In this document: positions 1 to 6,550 of the stretch, piece by piece
Numbering within the stretch: position 1 is the first letter of the stretch
How the letters are laid out: each line of letters opens with the position of its first letter
Source: an uncultured Saprospirales bacterium
Lineage (GTDB): Bacteria; Bacteroidota; Bacteroidia; Chitinophagales; JADIYW01
Assembly (NCBI GenBank): GCA_938008535.1
Contig: CALLKF010000077.1
Span: 1 to 10,729, forward strand
Direction of reading: 5' to 3'
Length of the DNA: 10,729 nucleotides
The notes under the pieces: model-generated
The model's database searches: none
The model's input: the letters and a program-made list of their open reading frames with translations, nothing else
What the model was told of the DNA's origin: nothing
Translations under genes and position numbers: made by a program

Positions 1-2
1 CT

Positions 3-428
3 GCTTATAACTCCATCAGCAAATTTAGTGCAGCTACATTTTCATTAGAACAAGCATATGATAATAACTCAAAAACCAATACGTATATTTTTTACGATTT
101 TCCGAATCAGAAATATGTATACTATGGTTTCAGAACCGGTGCTGATTTAATATTAGAAAATACGTTGCCGCTAATTTGTCCTACTTGTAATTCTATCAAT
201 TGGAAAGATATTGATGCAGTTACGTGCACCGGAAAAAATGACAATTCTGACTTTTATTATTTCTTCGATTTTGATGCACAAAAAATGCATATCATCTATA
301 GAGATTACAAAAACACGAACCATCCGTCATTTACTTTTGATACTGGATTAACAATGGATTTTGCTGATGCATTCAAAGGAAAATCTGGAACAGCACAAGC
401 AAATGAAGCATTCGATTTTAGCAAATAA
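3..428 (+). CDS. 3' end of an uncharacterised protein with an internal duplication (5' partial)
   Basis: The frame is open from the left edge to a TAA, giving about 141 residues; the true start lies outside the window. I do not recognise the family. Two units about 60 residues apart resemble each other. The first begins with NSISKF near residue 3 and the second with NSINWK near residue 63. Each is followed by an Asn/Ser-rich turn and an aromatic strand pair (YIFYDFPNQKYVYYGF in the first, YFFDFDAQKMHIIYRD in the second). This suggests a tandemly repeated beta-rich domain. The second unit carries a CPTC pair and one further Cys. A TTG at 165 would be an internal start, but the upstream sequence is coding-like and matches the downstream unit, so I reject it. 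Location is unknown because the N-terminus is missing. Confidence 0.7.
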   Translation, partial: AYNSISKFSAATFSLEQAYDNNSKTNTYIFYDFPNQKYVYYGFRTGADLILENTLPLICPTCNSINWKDIDAVTCTGKNDNSDFYYFFDFDAQKMHIIYRDYKNTNHPSFTFDTGLTMDFADAFKGKSGTAQANEAFDFSK

Positions 429-473
429 TTTGCACAAAAACAAAATATCATTATCACTTAAAAAATAAAAATC

Positions 474-788
474 ATGGAAAATTTATTACTCATTCTAACA
501 CTATTTATTTTCGGAATTACCGCAAAAGCGCAAGACAATAATACTATTAAAACCAATGCTACTTGTAAAGCTGGACAAGACAGAATAACAACAGAACTTA
601 AAAAATTAGATGGCGTGTTTGATGTAAAATTCACAGCTGATGGCATCATTACTTTAGACTACAGTTCTGATGGAACACCATACAATGATTTAGTAGAAAA
701 AATTACTGAATGTGGTTTTACAGCAAACGGAATTAAACCTAAAAATGGTGATAAAAATCTGTGCAAAAATGTGAAGAAAACAAAATAA
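474..788 (+). CDS. Small secreted HMA-fold-like protein with a degenerate metal motif
   Basis: This is a 104-residue protein with a cleavable signal peptide (residues 1-20, ending AKAQ), so it is probably periplasmic. Residues 24-88 have the rhythm of a heavy-metal-associated (HMA) ferredoxin-like domain: a TIKTNATCKAG first strand and loop, the helix DRITTELKKLDGV, strands around VKFTADGIITLDY, and a final ITECGF helix and turn. Bacteroidota encode many signal-peptide-plus-HMA proteins with CXXC in the first loop. Here the loop reads C31-K-A-G34, so the second metal ligand is missing. Cys80 and Cys97 remain. Metal binding may be lost or rearranged. The ATG follows an A-rich leader without a Shine-Dalgarno sequence, usual for Bacteroidota. 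The next gene starts 7 bp downstream, suggesting cotranscription. Confidence 0.75.
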   Translation: MENLLLILTLFIFGITAKAQDNNTIKTNATCKAGQDRITTELKKLDGVFDVKFTADGIITLDYSSDGTPYNDLVEKITECGFTANGIKPKNGDKNLCKNVKKTK

Positions 789-795
789 TGATATC

Positions 796-1089
796 ATGTG
801 CATTCATTTAAAACCATTGGAAGATTATTTAAAATCTAAAGACATTGCCGAAACATACAGAGGGCAAGTTTGGTCAAAGAACTGTAGAGAATGGATTTAT
901 TTTGATGCTGTATTAGAGCCACAAAAATTAAAAGAAAGATTTCATTTTGATGACACTATTATTATTCATGATTATGAAGATGTAAAGGTAGGTTCGGAAT
1001 TAGGTTTGGTCTGTACTATCTGTAAAGATGCAATTATGGGTCCGCATCCAAACTCACCTCATGGCAAAGAAAAAATAAAAATCGATTAA
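796..1089 (+). CDS. Small conserved hypothetical protein with Cys/His pairs
   Basis: This is a 97-residue protein with no signal peptide or membrane segment, so it is probably cytoplasmic. The start codon is 7 bp after the previous stop. It resembles a small uncharacterised protein I associate with Bacteroidota: N-terminal MCIHLKPLEDYL, a central REWIYFD strand and a C-terminal CTICKDAIMGPHP. Cys2, His4, Cys30, the C73-x-x-C76 pair and His84 could form a metal or zinc site, which is inference from spacing only. No enzyme motif is visible and no function can be assigned. The preceding HMA-like gene may be in the same operon because of the tight spacing. Confidence 0.7.
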   Translation: MCIHLKPLEDYLKSKDIAETYRGQVWSKNCREWIYFDAVLEPQKLKERFHFDDTIIIHDYEDVKVGSELGLVCTICKDAIMGPHPNSPHGKEKIKID

Positions 1090-1140
1090 TTAATCAATAT
1101 TATTAAAAACAAAATTACAAACACTTTAAAACTAAATTTT

Positions 1141-2202
1141 ATGCTAACATTAGAACAGTACGCATCTATTTATTTACCAATGGTAACAGCTGGTGGCAAC
1201 GCACAACAAGAACAAGAAATCTGCACATCGCATGGATACACATTAGCGCAGTGGCAAGAAGCTAAAGACTTTTACACCGCAAAAATGATGGATGTGAATG
1301 ATGGCGGAAAAACGGCAATGGCATTTTCTGCTGCCATGATGAAAGGTGCTGCACCAGCGCCACAACCACCACAAAATCCAGTACCTGGTGATTTTACTGC
1401 AACTGAAGTTGCTGTGTATTTAAGTGAGTTTGATATACAAATGATTGAATTTACAAATGCTCAAATGCGTCAGCATATTGTGTTGCAACTTGGTTATGAA
1501 GCAAAAGATGATTTTGAAAAAAATTACATCAACGGTAGAGTACATATTTCTATCAACGATCAAGGTTATAGTATTTATGGCGGTGTTTCTAAAGTGGAAC
1601 TTAGCAGCAATTCCGTAAAGTTTATTTTTGATGAAGAAGGCAAAGAGCGCATGCAATGCAACAGTGTAACTGCATCTTTTCAAATTGACGGCAAGCTGTA
1701 TAATTATTTAAAAAGAAAAATGCAGTTTATGTATAAAAACATGCTGGAAATAAAAACAGAGCAGGCACCAACAAATTATGTAGTAAATGGAATTGCATTA
1801 AATGATGAATGGATTTCTTTTAAAACTTCTGCTACTGATATAAGCATTCGTCCGAATTTGCAAAACCTGAAAGAAACAGGAAAATACGGAACTGTTGTTT
1901 TTGTAGATTTTGAATCATCAACGATTGGTCAAAATGAAGATGAATTGAAATTATTAAAAGAAGCAGAAGCAAGTTTAAAAGATTCTATAGAATATGACTT
2001 ATCATCTGTGATGGCATTGCATACAACCAGCGATGAAAAGCGCAGATTCTTCATTTATTCTTCTTTAAACCAAAATGATTTTATGTTGCGTGTGAATGAT
2101 GCGTTTCGATTATTGCCACAAATGCCATTAAATTTTTCTGGTGGTGACGATGCAAATTGGAATAATTACACAGCATGTTTAGAGGATTTTAAAAAGCAAT
2201 AA
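1141..2202 (+). CDS. Three-segment hypothetical protein (DUF6620-like / Imm10-like / DUF695-like, tentative)
   Basis: This 353-residue soluble protein has no signal peptide. Residues 1-60 are a helical segment (LTLEQYASIY ... LAQWQEAKDFY) resembling the small N-terminal domain of some Bacteroidota DUF6620-type proteins. A Pro/Ala linker (about residues 70-83, APAPQPPQNPVPG) follows. Residues 85-205 include GYSIYGGVSKVEL and FIFDEEG strands, reminiscent of the Imm10 family of polymorphic-toxin immunity proteins. Residues 245-350 (GTVVFVDFES, RRFFIYSS, a long helix, then PQMPLNFSGGDDANWNNY) have the strand and terminal-helix pattern of DUF695. These domain names come from memory of pattern, not a search. 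No catalytic signature is seen. An A-rich leader precedes the ATG. A 122-bp gap after it suggests it ends its transcription unit. Confidence 0.7.
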   Translation: MLTLEQYASIYLPMVTAGGNAQQEQEICTSHGYTLAQWQEAKDFYTAKMMDVNDGGKTAMAFSAAMMKGAAPAPQPPQNPVPGDFTATEVAVYLSEFDIQMIEFTNAQMRQHIVLQLGYEAKDDFEKNYINGRVHISINDQGYSIYGGVSKVELSSNSVKFIFDEEGKERMQCNSVTASFQIDGKLYNYLKRKMQFMYKNMLEIKTEQAPTNYVVNGIALNDEWISFKTSATDISIRPNLQNLKETGKYGTVVFVDFESSTIGQNEDELKLLKEAEASLKDSIEYDLSSVMALHTTSDEKRRFFIYSSLNQNDFMLRVNDAFRLLPQMPLNFSGGDDANWNNYTACLEDFKKQ

Positions 2203-2238
2203 ACTATTGATTTGCTGTTAATTGCGAACGAATAAAAC

Positions 2239-2283
2239 GAAACACTACTCACAAAATTAAAATACTACGTTTGCTAGTGTTTC
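2239..2283. repeat. 9-bp perfect inverted repeat flanking a promoter-like element
   Basis: GAAACACTA (2239-2247) and TAGTGTTTC (2275-2283) are perfect reverse complements separated by 27 bp. The repeat lies in the longest gap of the left part and surrounds the promoter-like TACGTTTG. No T-run follows the right arm, so it is a poor intrinsic terminator. An operator or a leader-RNA stem is possible. Confidence 0.5.
2266..2273 (+). promoter_or_regulatory. Candidate Bacteroidota -7 element (TACGTTTG)
   Basis: The sequence matches the Bacteroidota sigma-ABfr consensus TAnnTTTG. It lies 51 bp upstream of the ATG at 2325, in the gap that precedes the run of tightly spaced genes. A TTG at the expected -33 spacing is not visible, which weakens the call. 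Confidence 0.35.
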
Positions 2284-2324
2284 TGTAAACAAACAACTTT
2301 ACATTAACAAAAAAAAATATAACT

Positions 2325-2759
2325 ATGAAATCACAAAACAACAAAATGAATGCAATCAGAAGAACATGTTTTATGTCGTTATTCATTACAATTATTACAT
2401 TGCTAAGTTCTTGTGCACAAGATCCAACAGAATTTCTGGAATATCATAAAATGGTTTTTTGGTTTAATGAAGAAACATACGTAAAACTATTAGACGATGG
2501 AGCCGAAACGCTTACATTTTATGTAGACAATGAAGTGGTGGCAACAACTACTGTAGATGATGTTTTTTGGACAACTGCACCTTCTTGCGATGACAGTACT
2601 GCAATAACTGCAAATGTACTCATAAGTAACAAACGAAATAAATTCGTATTTACAGTAAAAGACCAAACTGGTTTTGTATACTATTATGATATTAAAACCA
2701 CCATCCATCCACTATCCTGTAATGCAATTGAAATGGGACCAAATATTAATTTAAAATAA
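2325..2759 (+). CDS. Small lipoprotein of unknown function
   Basis: This 144-residue protein has a type II signal peptide: basic residues to about 13, a hydrophobic stretch, and the lipobox LSSC with Cys30 as the lipidated residue. It should be anchored in the outer membrane or exposed at the cell envelope. The mature part is short, acidic and beta-rich, with strands such as ETLTFYVDNEVVATTTV and KFVFTVKDQTGFVYYYDI. Two Cys residues near SCDD and LSCN could form a disulfide. I recognise no family. An alternative start at 2346 (MNAIRR) would give a more typical signal-peptide length and cannot be excluded. It is the first gene of a run with 7-36 bp spacings. Confidence 0.75.
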   Translation: MKSQNNKMNAIRRTCFMSLFITIITLLSSCAQDPTEFLEYHKMVFWFNEETYVKLLDDGAETLTFYVDNEVVATTTVDDVFWTTAPSCDDSTAITANVLISNKRNKFVFTVKDQTGFVYYYDIKTTIHPLSCNAIEMGPNINLK

Positions 2760-2774
2760 TAAAATCAAACTACA

Positions 2775-3164
2775 ATGGAATTAGTATTTAAAAACAAAAG
2801 AAAAATTACTAGTGAAAACTATAAAGAATTAGCACATATTTATTTAGAACAAATGGCAATTTGTGCTACAGCTGGCTTTGGAAAAGAATATACAACACCA
2901 GAACATTTATTAGAACAATGTGGCGATGGCAATATAGAAGATGGTTATGCACTTTTATTTGATGTTGTTGATGCTAACGACCAATATAAAATATTGTATG
3001 ACTGTTGGCTATATCTGTTTGATGAAACAGCGAATGTGTTTTTTACAGGCACAACAAACGATGTAAACGCTGGTATGTCACAATCCTATTTTGAAGATTA
3101 CACCGATGGCGAAAATACACAATTAACGGAAGCATTACAAAAAGCTTACAACAAAATATTTTAA
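2775..3164 (+). CDS. Small acidic cytoplasmic protein, distant paralogue of the 4372 gene
   Basis: This 129-residue protein has no signal peptide and is predicted to be soluble and acidic. The C-terminal half has an ILYDCWLY strand and helix, then a turn, FFTGTTND, a short helix, and a terminal LTEALQKAYNKIF helix. The protein encoded at 4372 shows the same order: ILFDFWSY, FMHNSTNH and FTQLLQDAY. The shared pattern is I-L-x-D-x-W-x-Y followed by a T-N turn and a final helix ending in A-Y. This suggests duplication and divergence of one small fold. Size and acidity resemble immunity proteins, but no named family is recognised. It starts 15 bp after the upstream lipoprotein. Confidence 0.72.
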   Translation: MELVFKNKRKITSENYKELAHIYLEQMAICATAGFGKEYTTPEHLLEQCGDGNIEDGYALLFDVVDANDQYKILYDCWLYLFDETANVFFTGTTNDVNAGMSQSYFEDYTDGENTQLTEALQKAYNKIF

Positions 3165-3190
3165 ATTTTTAAACACTTAAATTACATAAA

Positions 3191-3769
3191 ATGAAAACAA
3201 TGAAAATTGTCATAGTATTTGCATTAGCATTAGGTATTGTAAGTTGCAACAAAGAAAAAAATGAACCAGTTGTTATAAAACAACGTCAAACGGTACTAGA
3301 CTCTATACAACGAGATTTTACAGAAACCATATCAAATGGCTCACCTGGTGCTTATGCAGTTGGTTATAGTTTTAAAACAACCAGTAAAGGTGTAATCAAT
3401 CAACTTGCTTTATCTACACCATCAATTGGTGTTTATAAAATTTACATAATAAATACGATTACAAATGCTAAAGATTCTGTCACAGTAAACATTACTGCTG
3501 CTGATACTGGCAAAACAATTTTTAATGGCATTACACCTTTAGTAACCAATGCTAATGACATTGTTCGAATCAGTTTTAATGATTTAGATAAACCACAATA
3601 TCAATATCTGAGAGTTGCAGGAATGAAACAAACTTATGGTGATATTGTTTTAAATGGCTATGCTTTTCAAGCACAAGCAACCTCTTCTATAATCAATTAT
3701 GCACTTAGCTATGGTAGTTCAAATGATTACACATTTGGTGGTGTTGGTTTTACTTTTGAGAAAGATTAA
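3191..3769 (+). CDS. Lipoprotein with a beta-sandwich-like mature domain
   Basis: This is a 192-residue protein with a short lipoprotein signal peptide and a lipobox ending at Cys19 (GIVSC), followed by charged residues NKEKNE. The mature region contains a segment around residues 54-115 (YAVGYSFKTTSKGVINQLAL, VYKIYIINT, KTIFNGITPL). This recalls DUF4082-type domains, in which an object 'looks' for a raised beta-sandwich carrying short hydrophobic strands; the match is from memory and weak. The rest is Gly/Ser/Asn-rich and ends in FGGVGFTFEKD. It has no catalytic motif. It is probably a cell-envelope protein cotranscribed with its neighbours (26 and 22 bp gaps). An alternative start at ATG 3200 (MKIVIV) would shorten the signal peptide by three residues. 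Confidence 0.75.
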   Translation: MKTMKIVIVFALALGIVSCNKEKNEPVVIKQRQTVLDSIQRDFTETISNGSPGAYAVGYSFKTTSKGVINQLALSTPSIGVYKIYIINTITNAKDSVTVNITAADTGKTIFNGITPLVTNANDIVRISFNDLDKPQYQYLRVAGMKQTYGDIVLNGYAFQAQATSSIINYALSYGSSNDYTFGGVGFTFEKD

Positions 3770-3791
3770 CTAAAAATCAAAAAACAAAACT

Positions 3792-4364
3792 ATGAGTCAA
3801 AAATTAATCATACTACTTATTGCATGCAACATCTTATTTGTTGCATGTAAATCCAACAAAACAGATAGTACTAAAACAACTATCGAGCAAAACATGGATG
3901 AAATAAAATCATCTACCTCAGAACAAGGCAAAGCAGGCAAAGGAAAAGTTACGCTGCAATGCAATGGGAAAACTTACGAAATAAATGGTGTTTGTGGCGC
4001 AGTAACATCTATGGGAACACTAACAATTGCTGTTCCTGACGACAGTTTTCCTGCAAAAACATTTACTATCAATTTTACAACTGAGAAGATGCCAAGTGCA
4101 ACATCATCTTATACTATCGTAAAATCAAATTTTGATGACAAAGATGCGTCTCATGTCTCTTTAAGTTATGCTGATATGCGTAGTACATCAACTATGATTT
4201 GGGAAAGTGATGACAAAACTGGAAAATTAGAATTTACGGTTAATGGCAATGAAATCAAATGCTCTTTCTCAAATCTTAGTTTACAGCCAAGTGATTTTTA
4301 CAACAAAGGCGAACTCAACGCAAAAGCTACCATTTCTGGTGAATTTACGCTTTACAAAAATTAA
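3792..4364 (+). CDS. Lipoprotein of unknown function with a conserved-looking N-terminal Cys region
   Basis: This 190-residue protein has a lipoprotein signal peptide and lipobox FVAC (Cys19). A low-complexity Lys/Ser/Thr/Gln tether (residues 20-50) leads to a beta-rich domain. That domain begins VTLQCNGKTYEINGVCGAV and contains Cys57, Cys68 and Cys157, so a disulfide is possible. Later strands (FTINFTT, KLEFTVNGNEIKCSFSNL, ATISGEFTLYKN) suggest a small barrel or sandwich of the lipocalin-like type seen in many Bacteroidota lipoproteins. I cannot name a family. The next gene starts 7 bp after the stop, so the two are probably translated from the same message. Confidence 0.75.
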   Translation: MSQKLIILLIACNILFVACKSNKTDSTKTTIEQNMDEIKSSTSEQGKAGKGKVTLQCNGKTYEINGVCGAVTSMGTLTIAVPDDSFPAKTFTINFTTEKMPSATSSYTIVKSNFDDKDASHVSLSYADMRSTSTMIWESDDKTGKLEFTVNGNEIKCSFSNLSLQPSDFYNKGELNAKATISGEFTLYKN

Positions 4365-4371
4365 AAATAGC

Positions 4372-4791
4372 ATGACTAAAAACTTAAAAAATATTTCTTT
4401 TGATTTTGTAGATGATTATTCTATTGATGATAACAGCATAAGTAAGTTATCTGACATTCAGAAAGCACAATTGAAATCTTGTATGCAATTAAATAATTAC
4501 AAAGATTTTGTTAATGAAGATTTTGATATCGATAACACCGAACACCTATTCAGAGAAGAATTAGGTGGCTGGGCTTTTGCATCTTTGTATCATATTATCA
4601 ATGAAGACGCAAAAGAAATTCTGTTTGACTTTTGGAGTTATAATGAAGAAGATGGAATTATTTTTATGCATAATTCTACAAATCATATTGGAATATTTAT
4701 GACGCAATTTAATTTTGAACGTGCTATAGAAAATGAATTCAATAAAGATTTACCAGATAATTTTACGCAGCTATTACAAGATGCTTATTAA
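4372..4791 (+). CDS. Small acidic cytoplasmic protein, distant paralogue of the 2775 gene
   Basis: I choose the ATG at 4372, 7 bp after the preceding lipoprotein stop, giving 139 residues. A longer in-frame opening at 4243 would overlap the lipoprotein gene by 120 bp and its first 43 residues read like out-of-frame sequence. There is no signal peptide. The N-terminal half is acidic (NISFDFVDDYSIDD, NEDFDIDNTEHLF). The C-terminal half carries ILFDFWSYNEEDGIIFMHNSTN, then a helix, and ends FTQLLQDAY. This matches the pattern of the 2775 protein. The LGGWAFASLYHIINE segment may form the hydrophobic core. An immunity-like role is possible from size, acidity and context, but is inference. Confidence 0.72.
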   Translation: MTKNLKNISFDFVDDYSIDDNSISKLSDIQKAQLKSCMQLNNYKDFVNEDFDIDNTEHLFREELGGWAFASLYHIINEDAKEILFDFWSYNEEDGIIFMHNSTNHIGIFMTQFNFERAIENEFNKDLPDNFTQLLQDAY

Positions 4792-4827
4792 CAAGAAAAA
4801 AAATATTATATCATTAAAATTATAAAA

Positions 4828-5259
4828 ATGAAAAAACTAAAAATCGTAGTTCCTATGTTGTTATTAATATTGGCTACAACCATCAGCACAAGTTGTAAAA
4901 AAGACAAAACAAAAGTGCAAACGCAATTACCATCGAACTACACCAACCAAGGAACTATTACTGTAAAGAGCAAAAATATTTCAATTTGTATTTACGACAA
5001 TAATACAGAAGATGGCGATATTGTTGACTTATTCTTTAATGGAAATACGTTGATAAGTAATTATGAAATTTTGAACGCAGAAAAATGCTTTAATGCAACA
5101 TTAGAAAATGGCAACAACTGGATCGGTATCAACGTTGATAATGAAGGCACGAGTCCGCCTGCTTCTGTTACCGTAAAAATAAATGACGGTGTTACAGAAC
5201 AAGAATTTGATATTGATGGTGAAGTTGGACAACCTGGCGGCTACATCATCAAACTATAA
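4828..5259 (+). CDS. Lipoprotein with a DGDIVDLFFNG-type beta domain
   Basis: This 143-residue protein has a lipoprotein signal peptide with lipobox ISTSC (Cys23) and the following Lys-rich KKDKTK. Residues 50-143 form a single beta-rich domain with two features I recognise from Bacteroidota secreted and lipoprotein repeats: D-G-D-I-V-D-L-F-F-N-G (residues 62-72) and N-E-G-x-x-P-P (residues 105-111). In such domains these lie in consecutive strands of an immunoglobulin-like fold, usually without known ligands. There is no enzymatic signature. It is probably exported to the outer membrane. It is last in the tight run; a weak terminator and a 63-bp gap separate it from the AlkB gene. Confidence 0.78.
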   Translation: MKKLKIVVPMLLLILATTISTSCKKDKTKVQTQLPSNYTNQGTITVKSKNISICIYDNNTEDGDIVDLFFNGNTLISNYEILNAEKCFNATLENGNNWIGINVDNEGTSPPASVTVKINDGVTEQEFDIDGEVGQPGGYIIKL

Positions 5260-5273
5260 AACCATAAAACTTT

Positions 5274-5296
5274 GAAAATCTTGTTTTCTTTTTTTT
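5274..5296 (+). terminator. Weak intrinsic terminator candidate
   Basis: A 5-bp stem GAAAA/TTTTC with a five-base loop is followed directly by eight T residues. It lies 15 bp after the stop of the lipoprotein gene. The stem is short and AT-rich, so termination is probably partial and read-through into the AlkB gene is likely. Confidence 0.35.
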
Positions 5297-5322
5297 AAGA
5301 ACCACTAAAATAATTTTTAGGT

Positions 5323-6039
5323 ATGATAAAAGAAATAGCGAAAGATGATACTATTCTTTATGTAATTCCTTCAAAAGATAAGAGCTGTCAAACAATCTAT
5401 CTAACTAAAAGCAAATCAGCATGGATAACTATAACATGGCTTTCTGATGAATTGATAAATTATTCGCAAAATCAGTATCAATCACTATTTAATTTGCATC
5501 CTAATGAAAGAGGAAAAGTTGTAATGCATGATGAAGAAGTGCAATCACCACGCTGGCACAAAAGCTATATGCATAGACCAATGCGCAATGCAATTCATGC
5601 AAAAAAGAGTTACATGTATGCAGGCAAAAACATCGAGCATGAAAGTATGGATTTACCAAATCTCTTTCAACCATACCTTGATTTTATAAATAAAAACGAG
5701 CGGATCGACCAATATAATCAAGTGATTGTAAACTGGTATTTAAATGGACAAGATTACATTGCAGCACACAGTGATTGTCAAATAGACATGAAACCAAATG
5801 CTGAAATTTCAATTATTACTTTATGTGAGCAAGAAAAACATTGTCGTGAATTACGTTTTACACCAAAGAAAATAAACGGCTTAGAAAATGATGCAATCTA
5901 TAACCATGTAAAAATATCAACTATACATGGCAGCATTATTACGATGTATGGCGACACACAAAACAAATTCAGGCATAAAGTACCAAAAGCATTAGATATA
6001 GACACATCGCGAATAAGTATAACCTGTAGAAAATTTTAG
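5323..6039 (+). CDS. alkB: AlkB-family 2-oxoglutarate/Fe(II) dioxygenase
   Basis: Members of this family repair alkylated bases in DNA or RNA by oxidative demethylation, using Fe(II), O2 and 2-oxoglutarate, in the cytoplasm. The 238-residue protein shows the expected pieces in order: NWYLNGQDYIAAHSD near 137-151, with N137 and Y139 in the 2OG-binding position and the iron ligands H149 and D151; the distal iron ligand H218 in FRHKVPK; and R230 in RISITCRKF, with R236 six residues later, the same spacing as R204/R210 in E. coli AlkB. The N-terminal part is the usual variable nucleotide-recognition region. The length is typical of bacterial and viral members. All catalytic residues are present, so it is probably active. 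Substrate choice cannot be read from sequence. It ends at a strong terminator. Confidence 0.9.
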   Translation: MIKEIAKDDTILYVIPSKDKSCQTIYLTKSKSAWITITWLSDELINYSQNQYQSLFNLHPNERGKVVMHDEEVQSPRWHKSYMHRPMRNAIHAKKSYMYAGKNIEHESMDLPNLFQPYLDFINKNERIDQYNQVIVNWYLNGQDYIAAHSDCQIDMKPNAEISIITLCEQEKHCRELRFTPKKINGLENDAIYNHVKISTIHGSIITMYGDTQNKFRHKVPKALDIDTSRISITCRKF

Positions 6040-6097
6040 AATAAAACTACACTACAATTTTGAGTTAATAAAATTTGCTCAATTCATTTTTTGTAAG

Positions 6098-6122
6098 CGA
6101 AGCAGCAATGCTTCGTTTTTTT
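6098..6122 (+). terminator. Strong intrinsic terminator after alkB
   Basis: A perfect 7-bp stem CGAAGCA/TGCTTCG with a GCAA tetraloop is followed by seven T residues. It ends the rightward transcription unit 58 bp after the alkB stop. The leftward gene's stop is only 12 bp away, but no T-run is present for that strand. Confidence 0.85.
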
Positions 6123-6133
6123 ATTTACAGAAC

Positions 6134-6532
6134 TTAACTAATATTTCTATAATTTGAAATCCATTGATACGCGACAAAGCCAATAAAATAAACTGTTCCG
6201 ATGATGATGCCTAAACCTTCATTAAAATAGCATACTAACAAAGCCAACAAACCAACTGCTGCTAAACCAAATGTATAGTATGTCATAAAACCAACTCGTT
6301 TGCGTTCACTCATCGAGTAAAAACGGCTCAATGGAATTAAAACAGTTGCTGCAAACAAAGCAATATAAACCAACATACTGTAATCTAAAACAAAGTATAA
6401 AACAAAATCAGTCCAAAAAGATGGTAATCGAATATCATCCCATCCCGCTGCATCACCATCTCTGCAATCAAAATCTGAAACAAGTGTTAATAAGGTGGTC
6501 AATAACCAAAATGAAGAGGCACTGATTGACAA
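6134..6532 (-). CDS. Small integral membrane protein, 5' end lost at the seam (partial)
   Basis: The open frame gives up to 132 residues, but the only upstream start is a TTG at 6532 that lies inside the bamA coding region. The genuine N-terminus is therefore probably missing. Recognisable protein begins about residue 17 (LVSDFDCRDGDAAGWDD). Three hydrophobic segments follow: about 43-67, 82-103 and 106-124. An SERKRVG loop separates the first two, with positive charges suggesting a cytoplasmic side. No family is recognised. The upstream region (residues 1-15) may come from other DNA. This is the only leftward gene in the window. Its coding style matches the Bacteroidota genes to its left in my reading. 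Confidence 0.6.
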   Translation of the reverse strand: MSISASSFWLLTTLLTLVSDFDCRDGDAAGWDDIRLPSFWTDFVLYFVLDYSMLVYIALFAATVLIPLSRFYSMSERKRVGFMTYYTFGLAAVGLLALLVCYFNEGLGIIIGTVYFIGFVAYQWISNYRNIS

Positions 6533-6550
6533 TCAAGAATTTTCACAGCG
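6485..6550. other. Probable chimera or recombination seam between two genomes
   Basis: Around this stretch the leftward membrane-protein gene and the rightward bamA gene overlap head to head by about 38 bp, and neither has an intact N-terminus. Bacteroidota-type genes lie to the left and alphaproteobacterial-type genes to the right. Natural divergent genes need space for promoters, and none exists here. The exact breakpoint cannot be fixed to better than a few dozen bases by eye. Confidence 0.6.

Noticed and set aside
1420..1683. Leftward open frame inside the 353-aa gene
   Set aside because: It lies fully inside a well-supported gene on the other strand and its translation has no family resemblance.
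2490..2708. Leftward open frame inside the lipoprotein gene
   Set aside because: It is antisense to a clear lipoprotein, and its Cys/Tyr-rich translation looks like a shadow.
4243..4371. Longer start for the acidic protein at 4372, using the ATG at 4243
   Set aside because: It would overlap the upstream lipoprotein gene by 120 bp, and the extra residues look like out-of-frame translation. The ATG at 4372 has normal spacing.
6056..6086. TTGAG/CTCAA stem as a second terminator before the strong hairpin
   Set aside because: The stem is only 5 bp with a 13-base loop. The hairpin at 6098 explains termination better.
6331..6525. Rightward 64-residue frame across the membrane-protein gene and the seam
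   Set aside because: Its translation is Lys/Gln-rich low complexity and antisense to hydrophobic coding sequence.
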